Source of the DNA: Oscillospiraceae bacterium
GTDB taxonomy: Bacteria > Bacillota > Clostridia > Oscillospirales > Ruminococcaceae
Direction of reading: 5' to 3'
Length of the DNA stretch: 64,000 nucleotides
NCBI GenBank assembly: GCA_016298065.1
Contig: JAEDDN010000001.1
Coordinates: 124,001-188,000, forward strand
Part shown: positions 57,603-64,000 of the stretch, in pieces
How positions within the stretch are numbered: position 1 is the stretch's first letter
How the letters are laid out: each line of letters begins with the position of its first letter
Program-made: the position numbers and the translations under genes
The notes under the pieces: model-generated
Database searches by the model: none
The model's input: only the letters and a program-made list of their open reading frames with translations
What the model was told of the DNA's origin: nothing

Positions 57603-58205
57603 ATGGGAAATCAAAGTTCAAAAACAAAATTCGACACAGGTAAGATTACAGGTCTCGCATTACTTACCGCTATTGTCGTAGTACTTCAGGTATTAGCAGT
57701 ACTCATAAGACCGTCAGGCGTATTTAACATTTCACTTGTTTTGGCACCGATAATTATAGGAGCAGCTCTTTACGGCTATAAAGCAGGAGCTTGGCTCGGC
57801 TTGGTATTCGGTGTTGTTGTACTTATAACCGATGCAAATGCATTTTTGATGATAAGTGTTCCGGGCACTATTATAACGGTTCTTTTAAAAGGCATACTCG
57901 CAGGCTTGGCTGCAGGCGCAGTTTATAAGCTTTTGGAAAAGGTAAACAATTTATTTGCCGTTATAGTTGCAGGTATAGTGTGCCCTGTAGTAAATACAGG
58001 TATTTTCCTTCTCGGCTGTTTAGTATTCTTTATGGATACAATAAACACTTGGGCACAGGCAAGCGGATTTGAAAACGCAGGAGCTTATATGATTTTAGGC
58101 CTTGTAGGAGTAAATTTCCTCATTGAACTTGCCGTAAACCTTGTATTGAGCTCGGTAATAGTAAGAATAATACAAGTTGCCAAGTCTAATAAAAAACTTA
58201 GTTAA
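57603..58205 (+). CDS. ECF transporter S component, substrate unknown
   Basis: A 200-residue membrane protein with six hydrophobic helices. TGLALLTAIVVVLQVLAVLI starts helix 1; NISLVLAPIIIGAALYGYKAGAWLGLVFGVVVLITD is the conserved ECF S-component block. It would plug into the shared EcfAA'T module to import a vitamin or metal precursor. Specificity is not clear from sequence. ATG 57603 after AAGGAG; the longer frame to 57507 lies in the leader. Confidence 0.85.
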   Translation: MGNQSSKTKFDTGKITGLALLTAIVVVLQVLAVLIRPSGVFNISLVLAPIIIGAALYGYKAGAWLGLVFGVVVLITDANAFLMISVPGTIITVLLKGILAGLAAGAVYKLLEKVNNLFAVIVAGIVCPVVNTGIFLLGCLVFFMDTINTWAQASGFENAGAYMILGLVGVNFLIELAVNLVLSSVIVRIIQVAKSNKKLS

Positions 58206-58306
58206 GAATAAAAATTATAATAGATTAAAAGTAAATACGCTATAAAAAAGCTAAAAAGGTATATTTACATTATCCTTCTCAATATATTGATTGAGGAGGG
58301 GATTAT

Positions 58307-58786
58307 ATGAAAAAAACATTATTTAAACCGTATATTATTTCGGTTTTGTTGGCTTTGTTGGTTGGAATTTTAGCCGCACTGCTTTCGGGTAACATATCGG
58401 ATGCTTTTAATACGCTTGTAAAACCGCCTTTATCACCGCCGTCTGTTTTGTTTCCGATAGTTTGGAGTATTTTGTATATACTTATGGGTATAAGCTCTGC
58501 AAGAATTTTTACGGCCATATCGGCAAATGGTAATGATAAATCAGAAGCGTTAAAAATATATCTGATACAGCTTTTTGTAAATTTCTTATGGCCGATAATA
58601 TTTTTTAGATTTGGTTTTAGATTTATAGCTTTTTTGTGGATTGTACTGCTTGTCATATTGATAGCAGATATGATTGCGAGATTTTATAAAGTTTCTAAAA
58701 AAGCGGCGTATTTACAGATACCGTATTTCGTATGGAGTATTTTTGCTACATATCTTAATATCGGGTTTTACATATTAAACAGATAA
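58307..58786 (+). CDS. tspO: TspO/MBR family membrane protein
   Basis: A 159-residue five-helix protein. KPPLSPPSVLFPIVWSILYILMGISSARIF (about 39-68) is the TspO signature, with conserved Pro and Trp residues; FVNFLWPIIFFRFGFRFIAFLWIVLLV and YFVWSIFATYLNIGFYILN complete the fold. Relatives bind porphyrins and affect stress or tetrapyrrole handling; the function in Clostridia is undefined. SD GAGGAGG. Monocistronic. Confidence 0.93.
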   Translation: MKKTLFKPYIISVLLALLVGILAALLSGNISDAFNTLVKPPLSPPSVLFPIVWSILYILMGISSARIFTAISANGNDKSEALKIYLIQLFVNFLWPIIFFRFGFRFIAFLWIVLLVILIADMIARFYKVSKKAAYLQIPYFVWSIFATYLNIGFYILNR

Positions 58787-58787
58787 A

Positions 58788-58818
58788 AACAGTTGTTATT
58801 AAACAACTGTTTTTAATT
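58788..58818 (+). terminator. Terminator after tspO
   Basis: AAAAACAGTTGTT-ATT-AAACAACTGTTTTT with trailing AATTT. Confidence 0.85.
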
Positions 58819-58882
58819 TAAACTGTATTTATGAAAATAAAGCGGAAAAATAAGCATATACGAGATTTTTTGCAAAAAAGTA

Positions 58883-58911
58883 TTAACAAAACAAGATTAT
58901 TGTGATAAAAT
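58883..58911 (+). promoter_or_regulatory. Predicted promoter of the VorB-type oxidoreductase operon
   Basis: TTAACA at 58883-58888, 17-base spacer, TAAAAT at 58906-58911. Confidence 0.5.
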
Positions 58912-58950
58912 ATAATTTGTGAATTTGTGTAAAATGAGGACTTGAAGATT

Positions 58951-59616
58951 TTGAATTTTAAACGAATTTCTGTTATAACAGGTCATTACGGCTCAGGTAA
59001 AACCAATACGGCGGTTAATTTAGCGCTTAAAATGGCAAGTGAAGGTAAAAAGGTAACGATAGTTGACCTTGATATTGTAAACCCGTATTTTCGTACTGCG
59101 GATTTTAAGGAACTTTTCGAGGGTAACAATATAAACGCAGTTTTACCGCAGTTTGCAAATACAAATTTAGATATACCCTGTTTACCCGGTACAATAAATA
59201 CTGTTTTTGACCAAAAAGACAGCTTTGTTATAATCGACGTCGGAGGAGACGACGCAGGTGCTATTGCCTTGGGGCGCTTTGCAAAACAAATCGTAAATGA
59301 CGACTACGATTTTTTCTATGTGGTAAATTCGTACCGCTATCTTACCGCTACCCCTGAGGAAGCCTTAGCGTCGCTTCGTGATATTGAAGCCGCTGCTCGA
59401 ATTAAAGCTACGGGGATAATAAATAACTCAAACTTAGGTAATCAGACCGATATAGAGATTATAAAAAGCTCGCTTGAGTTTGCTGAAAATTTCTCGGATA
59501 TATCGGGCTTACCTATAAAGCTTACCTGTGTTAACAAAAAATATATTGACAAAATATCTGTAAATGCAGGCGAAATTTTGCCCGTTGATATTTTTGTAAA
59601 AACCGTTTGGGAATAA
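58951..59616 (+). CDS. P-loop ATPase (MinD/ParA-like) associated with 2-oxoacid:ferredoxin oxidoreductase
   Basis: A 221-residue protein. The P-loop ITGHYGSGKTNTAVNLALKMA is followed by the deviant switch VTIVDLDIVNPYFRT, with IIDVGGDDAGAIALGRFA as Walker B/switch II. It lacks membrane-targeting or DNA-binding extensions. It is followed by ferredoxin, VorB-like, TPP-binding and gamma subunits, and the same order is common in Clostridia, suggesting a cofactor-loading or regulatory role that is not established. TTG 58951 is preferred (GAGGA ends 10 bases upstream); TTG 58942 is too close to that SD. Confidence 0.85.
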   Translation: MNFKRISVITGHYGSGKTNTAVNLALKMASEGKKVTIVDLDIVNPYFRTADFKELFEGNNINAVLPQFANTNLDIPCLPGTINTVFDQKDSFVIIDVGGDDAGAIALGRFAKQIVNDDYDFFYVVNSYRYLTATPEEALASLRDIEAAARIKATGIINNSNLGNQTDIEIIKSSLEFAENFSDISGLPIKLTCVNKKYIDKISVNAGEILPVDIFVKTVWE

Positions 59617-59672
59617 TTTGCTTAAAAAAAGCAATTATATATTATTACTTTTTAAGGAAAGGGATAATTGTT

Positions 59673-59876
59673 ATGGCAAAGATTACTATTAAATCTGACA
59701 AATGTAAGGGCTGCGGTCTTTGTACTGCCGTATGTCCTAAAAAAATTCTGAAAATCGGCGACAAGCTAAATGTTAAGGGATATTTACCTGTTGATATTAC
59801 CGATATGGATCAATGTATAGGTTGCGCTATGTGTGCTACTATGTGTCCCGATTGCATAATTACAGTAGAAAGGTAG
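59673..59876 (+). CDS. 2[4Fe-4S] ferredoxin subunit of the oxidoreductase
   Basis: A 67-residue ferredoxin with two cluster motifs: CKGCGLCTAVCP and CIGCAMCATMCP. It is the delta-type electron-transfer subunit that takes low-potential electrons from the TPP enzyme. ATG 59673 follows GGAAAGGG; the next subunit starts 11 bases after its stop. Confidence 0.94.
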   Translation: MAKITIKSDKCKGCGLCTAVCPKKILKIGDKLNVKGYLPVDITDMDQCIGCAMCATMCPDCIITVER

Positions 59877-59887
59877 AGGAAAAAGTT

Positions 59888-60946
59888 ATGGCAGAAAAAT
59901 TTTTGATGAAGGGTAACGAAGCTTTAGGCGAGGCCGCTATCAGAAGCGGATGTAAGCATTTCTTCGGCTATCCTATAACTCCTCAGACAGAGCTTTCCGC
60001 TTATATGGCAAAGCAAATGCCTAAAATAAACGGAACCTTCTTACAGGCAGAATCCGAAATTGCCGCCGCAAATATGGTTTTAGGAGCAGCAAGCGCAGGC
60101 GTAAGAGCGATGACATCTTCATCGTCACCCGGAATAAGCTTAAAGAGCGAAGCAGTTTCTTACATAGCGGGTAGTGACCTGCCGTGTCTTATTGTAAATG
60201 TTATGCGTGGAGGTCCGGGTCTTGGTGGCATTCAGCCTTCACAGGCTGACTACTGGCAGGCTACAAAGGCTTTAGGTCACGGTGACTATCAGCTTTTAGT
60301 ATATGCTCCTGCAAGCGTTCAGGAAATGGTTGACTTGGTTGGCAAAGCGTTTGATACTGCCGATAAATACAGAATGCCTGCAATGATTTTGGCAGATGGT
60401 ATGCTCGGACAAATGATGGAGCCTGTTGCATTTCCGGATAAGATAGAGCCCGAAGATTTACCTAAAAAGGAATGGGCAACCACAGGAACAAAAGGTGAGC
60501 GTGAACACAATATTGTAAACTCGCTTTATTTAAAGCCTGAAATTTTGGAAAAAATGGTTGTTGAACGCTTTAAGAGATATGAAACAGTTAAGCAAAACGA
60601 GGTTATGGTAGAGGAATATCTCACCGAGGACGCAGATATCATCACCGTAGCTTACGGCGCAAGCGCAAGAGTTACAAGAAGCGCTGTAAATATGGCAAGA
60701 GAAAAGGGCATAAAAGTAGGTATGATAAGACCTATTACCTTGTGGCCGTTCCCTGAAAAGACTATATCAGCTACGGCAGATAAGGTTAATAAAATGCTTG
60801 TTGTCGAAATGAGTATGGGTCAAATGGTTGAGGATGTAAAGCTTGCCGTAAACGGAAAATGTGACGTTGAGTTCTATGGCAGAACAGGCGGTATTATTCC
60901 TAAGCCTCGTGAAGTATTTGAACAAATAGAATTATTGGCAAAGTAA
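59888..60946 (+). CDS. vorB: 2-oxoacid:ferredoxin oxidoreductase alpha subunit, VorB type
   Basis: A 352-residue subunit. MKGNEALGEAAIRSGCKHFFGYPITPQTELSAYM and TSSSSPGISLKSEAVSYIAGSDLPCLIVNVMRGGPGLGGIQPSQADYWQA are characteristic of 2-ketoisovalerate (VorB) rather than pyruvate enzymes. It oxidatively decarboxylates branched-chain 2-oxoacids to acyl-CoA with ferredoxin, or the reverse. 2-oxoglutarate (KorA) is the alternative. ATG 59888 after AGAGGAAAA; the frame starting 59813 overlaps the ferredoxin and is not used. Confidence 0.9.
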   Translation: MAEKFLMKGNEALGEAAIRSGCKHFFGYPITPQTELSAYMAKQMPKINGTFLQAESEIAAANMVLGAASAGVRAMTSSSSPGISLKSEAVSYIAGSDLPCLIVNVMRGGPGLGGIQPSQADYWQATKALGHGDYQLLVYAPASVQEMVDLVGKAFDTADKYRMPAMILADGMLGQMMEPVAFPDKIEPEDLPKKEWATTGTKGEREHNIVNSLYLKPEILEKMVVERFKRYETVKQNEVMVEEYLTEDADIITVAYGASARVTRSAVNMAREKGIKVGMIRPITLWPFPEKTISATADKVNKMLVVEMSMGQMVEDVKLAVNGKCDVEFYGRTGGIIPKPREVFEQIELLAK

Positions 60947-60974
60947 TTTACTGTTCGGAAAGGGTTTGAATAAA

Positions 60975-61727
60975 ATGGCTATAGTTTTTGAAAAGACAAA
61001 AGGCTTAACCGACGCTGATTTGCACTACTGTCCGGGATGTACACACGGTATTATCCACCGCATAGTTGCAGAAAGCTTGGTAGAGCTTGATATATTGGAA
61101 AAATCGGTTATAATTTGTCCTGTAGGATGTTCGGTTATGGCATACGACTACTTTACCTGTGACGCTATCGAAGCACCTCACGGTCGTGCTCCTGCAGTTG
61201 CTACAGGCGTTAAGCGTGCATTACCCGATAACTTTGTATTTACATATCAGGGCGACGGCGACCTTGCCGCTATCGGTACTGCAGAAACCGTACACGCCGC
61301 AACAAGAGGCGAGAATATAACTGTTATTTTCGTAAACAACACAATTTACGGTATGACAGGTGGTCAGATGGCACCGACAAGCTTGCCGGGTCAGGTAACA
61401 CAGACAACTCCTTACGGAAGAAATCCGAAGGAAGCAGGCTACCCTGTAAAAGTATGCGAAATGCTTTCAACACTTGACGGCGTTGCATTTGCACAAAGAG
61501 TTTCGGTAGATACTCCTAAAAATATAAATGAAGCTAAAAAGGCTATCAAAAAAGCTTTTAAAGCTCAGCTTGATAAAAAAGGCTTCTCAATTATCGAAGT
61601 TTTGTCAACCTGTCCTACCAACTGGGGTATGACTCCGATTGACGCTTTAGAGCGTTTGAGAACCGAAATGATGCCTTATTATCCGCTTGGCGTATATAAA
61701 GACAGAACAGAGGAGGGCGTATTCTAA
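60975..61727 (+). CDS. 2-oxoacid:ferredoxin oxidoreductase beta subunit (TPP-binding)
   Basis: A 250-residue subunit binding TPP and a [4Fe-4S] cluster. HYCPGCTHGIIHRIV and CPVGCSVMAYDYF supply cluster cysteines; GDGDLAAIGTAETVHAATRGENITVIFVNNTIYGMTGGQ is the TPP/Mg2+ motif. STCPTNWGMTP is near the C terminus. ATG 60975 is preferred over the TTG at 60966. Its stop overlaps the gamma subunit ATG by one base. Confidence 0.93.
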   Translation: MAIVFEKTKGLTDADLHYCPGCTHGIIHRIVAESLVELDILEKSVIICPVGCSVMAYDYFTCDAIEAPHGRAPAVATGVKRALPDNFVFTYQGDGDLAAIGTAETVHAATRGENITVIFVNNTIYGMTGGQMAPTSLPGQVTQTTPYGRNPKEAGYPVKVCEMLSTLDGVAFAQRVSVDTPKNINEAKKAIKKAFKAQLDKKGFSIIEVLSTCPTNWGMTPIDALERLRTEMMPYYPLGVYKDRTEEGVF

Positions 61728-62260
61728 TGAGCATGGATATTATTATTGCAGGCTTCGGCGGACAGGGTATACTGTTTGCAGGAAAGATGATTGCATATTG
61801 CGGTATGTTAGAAGAAAAATACGTTTCGTGGTTACCTTCTTACGGACCTGAAATGCGTGGCGGTACAGCAAGCTGTTCTGTTTGCGTTGACGAAAAAAAT
61901 CCTATCGGATGTCCTATGGTATCTGAGCCTAAGCTTTTAATGGCTATGAATTTACCGTCCTTCAATAAGTACATAAACGACGTTGCCGCTGACGGTTACG
62001 TTGTATATGACAGCGCACTTATAAATGCAGAGGTTGAGCGCAAGGATTTAAAGGTATATGCTATTCCGGCTACAAATATGGCTATGGAAAACGGCTTAAA
62101 GGGCTTAGCTAACATTATACTTTTAGGTCAGGCTATAAAGGCAGCGGGCTTTACAACACTTGACAGTATGATTGACGCTATAACTAAATCAATACCTGCT
62201 AAAAAAGCACATTTATTAGAGCCGAATATTAAGGCTTTAAAGATGGGATATGAATATTAA
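61727..62260 (+). CDS. 2-oxoacid:ferredoxin oxidoreductase gamma subunit
   Basis: A 177-residue gamma domain. DIIIAGFGGQGILFAGKMIAYCGMLEEKYVSWLPSYGPEMRGGTASCSVCV is the family signature. It closes the five-gene operon (ATPase, ferredoxin, alpha, beta, gamma) and is followed by a terminator. Confidence 0.94.
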   Translation: MSMDIIIAGFGGQGILFAGKMIAYCGMLEEKYVSWLPSYGPEMRGGTASCSVCVDEKNPIGCPMVSEPKLLMAMNLPSFNKYINDVAADGYVVYDSALINAEVERKDLKVYAIPATNMAMENGLKGLANIILLGQAIKAAGFTTLDSMIDAITKSIPAKKAHLLEPNIKALKMGYEY

Positions 62261-62269
62261 AAAGTAATT

Positions 62270-62315
62270 TAAGCCTACGGTAATTTATTTTTGGTTTGCC
62301 GTAGGCTTAATAATT
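62270..62315 (+). terminator. Terminator of the oxidoreductase operon
   Basis: TAAGCCTACGG and CCGTAGGCTTA form an 11-bp stem with an 18-base T-rich loop. The trailing T-run is weak (ATAATTTG). Confidence 0.7.
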
Positions 62316-62362
62316 TGCACACTTTAGACAAATTATAGGTTTTGCCGTTAAGATATGTTTAC

Positions 62363-62391
62363 TTGCAAAAGGTGCGTTTTAGTGGTAAAAT
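62363..62391 (+). promoter_or_regulatory. Predicted promoter of glnN
   Basis: TTGCAA at 62363-62368, exactly 17 bases, TAAAAT at 62386-62391, 48 bases before the ATG. Confidence 0.6.
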
Positions 62392-62439
62392 AATTAAGAT
62401 AATTAAATACTTAAAAAAGCTTTTAAAGGAGTACGGTTT

Positions 62440-64000
62440 ATGAGTTTAGAAAGTTTTGACTTTAATAACTTTGGCAGTAATGTATTTAATGATGCCGTAA
62501 TGCGAGAGAAATTGCCTAAATCTACATATAATGAACTTAAAAGGTCCATTATTGAGGGTTTACCGTTAAAGCCTGATATTGCGGATATAGTAGCCGAAGC
62601 AATGAAGGACTGGGCGGTAGAAAAGGGAGTAACACACTTTACTCACTGGTTCCAGCCTATGACAAATATCACCGCAGGTAAGCACGACAGCTTTATTGTA
62701 CCGACAAAAGACGGCAGAGTAATGCTCGAATTTTCGGGAAAAGAGTTAATAAAGGGCGAGCCTGATGCTTCGAGCTTTCCGAACGGCGGGCTTAGAAACA
62801 CCTTTGAGGCAAGAGGCTATACGGCGTGGGACTGCACCTCGCCTGCATTTATAAAAGATCGTACTTTATATATTCCTACAGCTTTTTGCTCATATACAGG
62901 CGAAGCCTTAGATACCAAAACTCCGCTTTTGAGATCTATGGAGGTTATTTCCGAGCAGGCAATGAGAGTGTTAAGCCTTTTCGGCAACACCACATCTGCA
63001 AAGGTTATACCTACAGTTGGAGCAGAGCAGGAATACTTCCTTATAGACAGAGCGCTTTATGAAAAAAGGCTTGACCTAAAGATTTGCGGAAGAACTTTAT
63101 TCGGTGCAAATCCTCCTAAAGGTCAGGAAATGGACGACCACTATTTTGGCAGAATCAGAATAAGAGTGGCAAAATTTATGAGCGAGCTCGACGAAGAGCT
63201 TTGGAAATTGGGCGTAACCTCAAAGACCGAACACAATGAGGTTGCTCCTGCACAGCACGAATTAGCTCCTATTTTTGACTCGGTTAATATAGCTTGCGAT
63301 CACAACCAGCTCACAATGGAAACCATGCGTGTGATAGCTAAGAAAAACTCACTTGCGTGTCTTTTGCACGAAAAGCCGTTTAACGGAATAAACGGTTCGG
63401 GTAAGCACAATAACTGGTCGCTTTCTACCGACGACGGTATAAACTTGTTTGAACCGGGTAAAAACCCTTACGAAAATATGCAGTTTTTGATATTCCTTTG
63501 TGCTGTTATCAGCGGTGTGGACGATTATGCAGATTTACTTCGTATGTCTGCCGCTAATGTAGGCAACGACCACCGCTTAGGCGGAAACGAAGCTCCTCCT
63601 GCAATTATTTCTATTTTCTTAGGCGAGCAGCTTACAGATGTGCTTAAATCTATTGCTAACGGAGATGTGCCGGACTTGCACGCTTCAAGCATACTTCAGA
63701 TGGGCGTTGAAACCCTGCCTAAATTACAGCGTGACGGAAGCGACAGAAACCGTACTTCGCCGTTTGCGTTTACAGGCAACAAGTTTGAGTTCAGAATGGT
63801 TGGCTCGAGCGCATCTATCGCTTGTGCAAACTGGGTGCTTAACACAATAGTTGCAGAAAGCTTAAGCAAAATGGCTGACAGACTTGAAGATGCGCCTGAC
63901 TTTGACAATGAAGTAAAACTTATCGTTAAGGACACTATAAAAAATCACGGAAAAATTATCTTTAACGGTAATAACTATACTAAGGATTGGGTTGACGAAG
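62440..64000 (+). CDS. glnN: Glutamine synthetase type III (GlnN), 3'-truncated by window edge
   Basis: Open from ATG 62440 (AAAGGAG) to the window end: 520 codons of an expected about 700. It assimilates ammonia into glutamine. Type III features are the N-terminal VFNDAVMREKLPKSTYNELKRSI and FTHWFQPMTNITAGKHDSFI. PTVGAEQEYFLID (catalytic Glu), KTEHNEVAPAQHELAPIF, NGINGSGKHNNWSLS and GGNEAPPAIISIFLG follow. This is the dodecameric long form found in Bacteroides and Clostridia, unlike the short GlnA. Confidence 0.96.
   Translation, partial: MSLESFDFNNFGSNVFNDAVMREKLPKSTYNELKRSIIEGLPLKPDIADIVAEAMKDWAVEKGVTHFTHWFQPMTNITAGKHDSFIVPTKDGRVMLEFSGKELIKGEPDASSFPNGGLRNTFEARGYTAWDCTSPAFIKDRTLYIPTAFCSYTGEALDTKTPLLRSMEVISEQAMRVLSLFGNTTSAKVIPTVGAEQEYFLIDRALYEKRLDLKICGRTLFGANPPKGQEMDDHYFGRIRIRVAKFMSELDEELWKLGVTSKTEHNEVAPAQHELAPIFDSVNIACDHNQLTMETMRVIAKKNSLACLLHEKPFNGINGSGKHNNWSLSTDDGINLFEPGKNPYENMQFLIFLCAVISGVDDYADLLRMSAANVGNDHRLGGNEAPPAIISIFLGEQLTDVLKSIANGDVPDLHASSILQMGVETLPKLQRDGSDRNRTSPFAFTGNKFEFRMVGSSASIACANWVLNTIVAESLSKMADRLEDAPDFDNEVKLIVKDTIKNHGKIIFNGNNYTKDWVDE

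Noticed and set aside
58905..58925. Rex site before the oxidoreductase operon (TTGTGATAAAATATAATTTGTG)
   Set aside because: The left half fits but the right half has no TTAACAA/TTCACAA; more likely just the -10 region.
1..64000. CRISPR arrays, prophage, IS transposases, integrases, toxin-antitoxin modules, rRNA
   Set aside because: No regularly spaced repeats, no cas, phage structural, transposase or recombinase motifs, and no rRNA-like sequence were seen in the window.

Overview
The window reads as chromosome of a low-GC, spore-forming, fermentative Gram-positive anaerobe, most likely a gut Clostridia member near Oscillospirales/Ruminococcaceae; this placement is an inference from gene content, not a measured phylogeny. 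The evidence is as follows. There is a spoIID homologue and the Firmicutes ctsR-mcsA-mcsB-clpC heat-shock operon. Cys T-box and TPP riboswitch control is present, with TTGACA/TATAAT promoters and strong GGAGG ribosome binding sites. Rex/AdhE redox control and a ferredoxin-dependent 2-oxoacid oxidoreductase are also present. TAA is the usual stop, but TGA is clearly used as a normal stop too (potB at 20300-20302, the response regulator at 38211-38213). Nearly all of the window is ordinary housekeeping chromosome; there is no prophage, IS element, CRISPR array or plasmid locus.

Layout, 1-16 kb: the end of an M16 peptidase, lgt and folD. A minus-strand set follows: a broken GH127 beta-L-arabinofuranosidase, a small lipoprotein and a CPBP membrane protease. 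Then come an AIM24-like protein, two copies of a 157-bp hairpin repeat, a YfcE phosphodiesterase, a LysR regulator, rex-adhE with a Rex-like operator, a DUF421 membrane protein, tRNA-Leu(CAA), and gap followed by a duplicated gap tail/terminator and a gene remnant.

15-31 kb: a copper P-type ATPase with a CopZ-like domain fused in frame at its C terminus. Next are potABCD behind a long structured leader, thiT behind a TPP riboswitch, fhs, rodA, rsmD-coaD, a coiled-coil protein, hflX, and a GH51 alpha-L-arabinofuranosidase overlapping a small zinc-type protein.

31-49 kb: a lipid-linked polysaccharide flippase overlapping a dUTPase, spoIID, citrate synthase, a lipoprotein plus OmpR-type two-component pair, DUF1385-prmC, recA-recX-rimO-pgsA (with a LexA-like box), T-box-controlled cysE-cysS, and two cyclophilin-like lipoproteins.

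49-64 kb: a tiny Cys-rich peptide gene (minus strand) behind a three-way-junction leader, ctsR-mcsA-mcsB-clpC with a CtsR box, tepA-ylzJ, uppP, a cob(I)alamin adenosyltransferase and a PAP2 phosphatase. These are followed by tRNA-Gln(CTG), an ECF S component, a TspO family protein, a P-loop ATPase/ferredoxin/VorB-type oxidoreductase operon, and the start of type III glutamine synthetase.

The most unusual signals are: (1) the GH127 frame, intact over 639 codons except for TAA at codon 46 and TGA at codon 412, which falls exactly on the catalytic nucleophile cysteine; (2) the unassigned attenuator-like potABCD leader with a second, SD-sequestering fold; (3) the copA-copZ in-frame fusion that keeps an internal SD and ATG; (4) the three-way-junction leader of the Cys-rich micropeptide. 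None of these has been proven to be a new system. Each is listed below with the test that would decide it.
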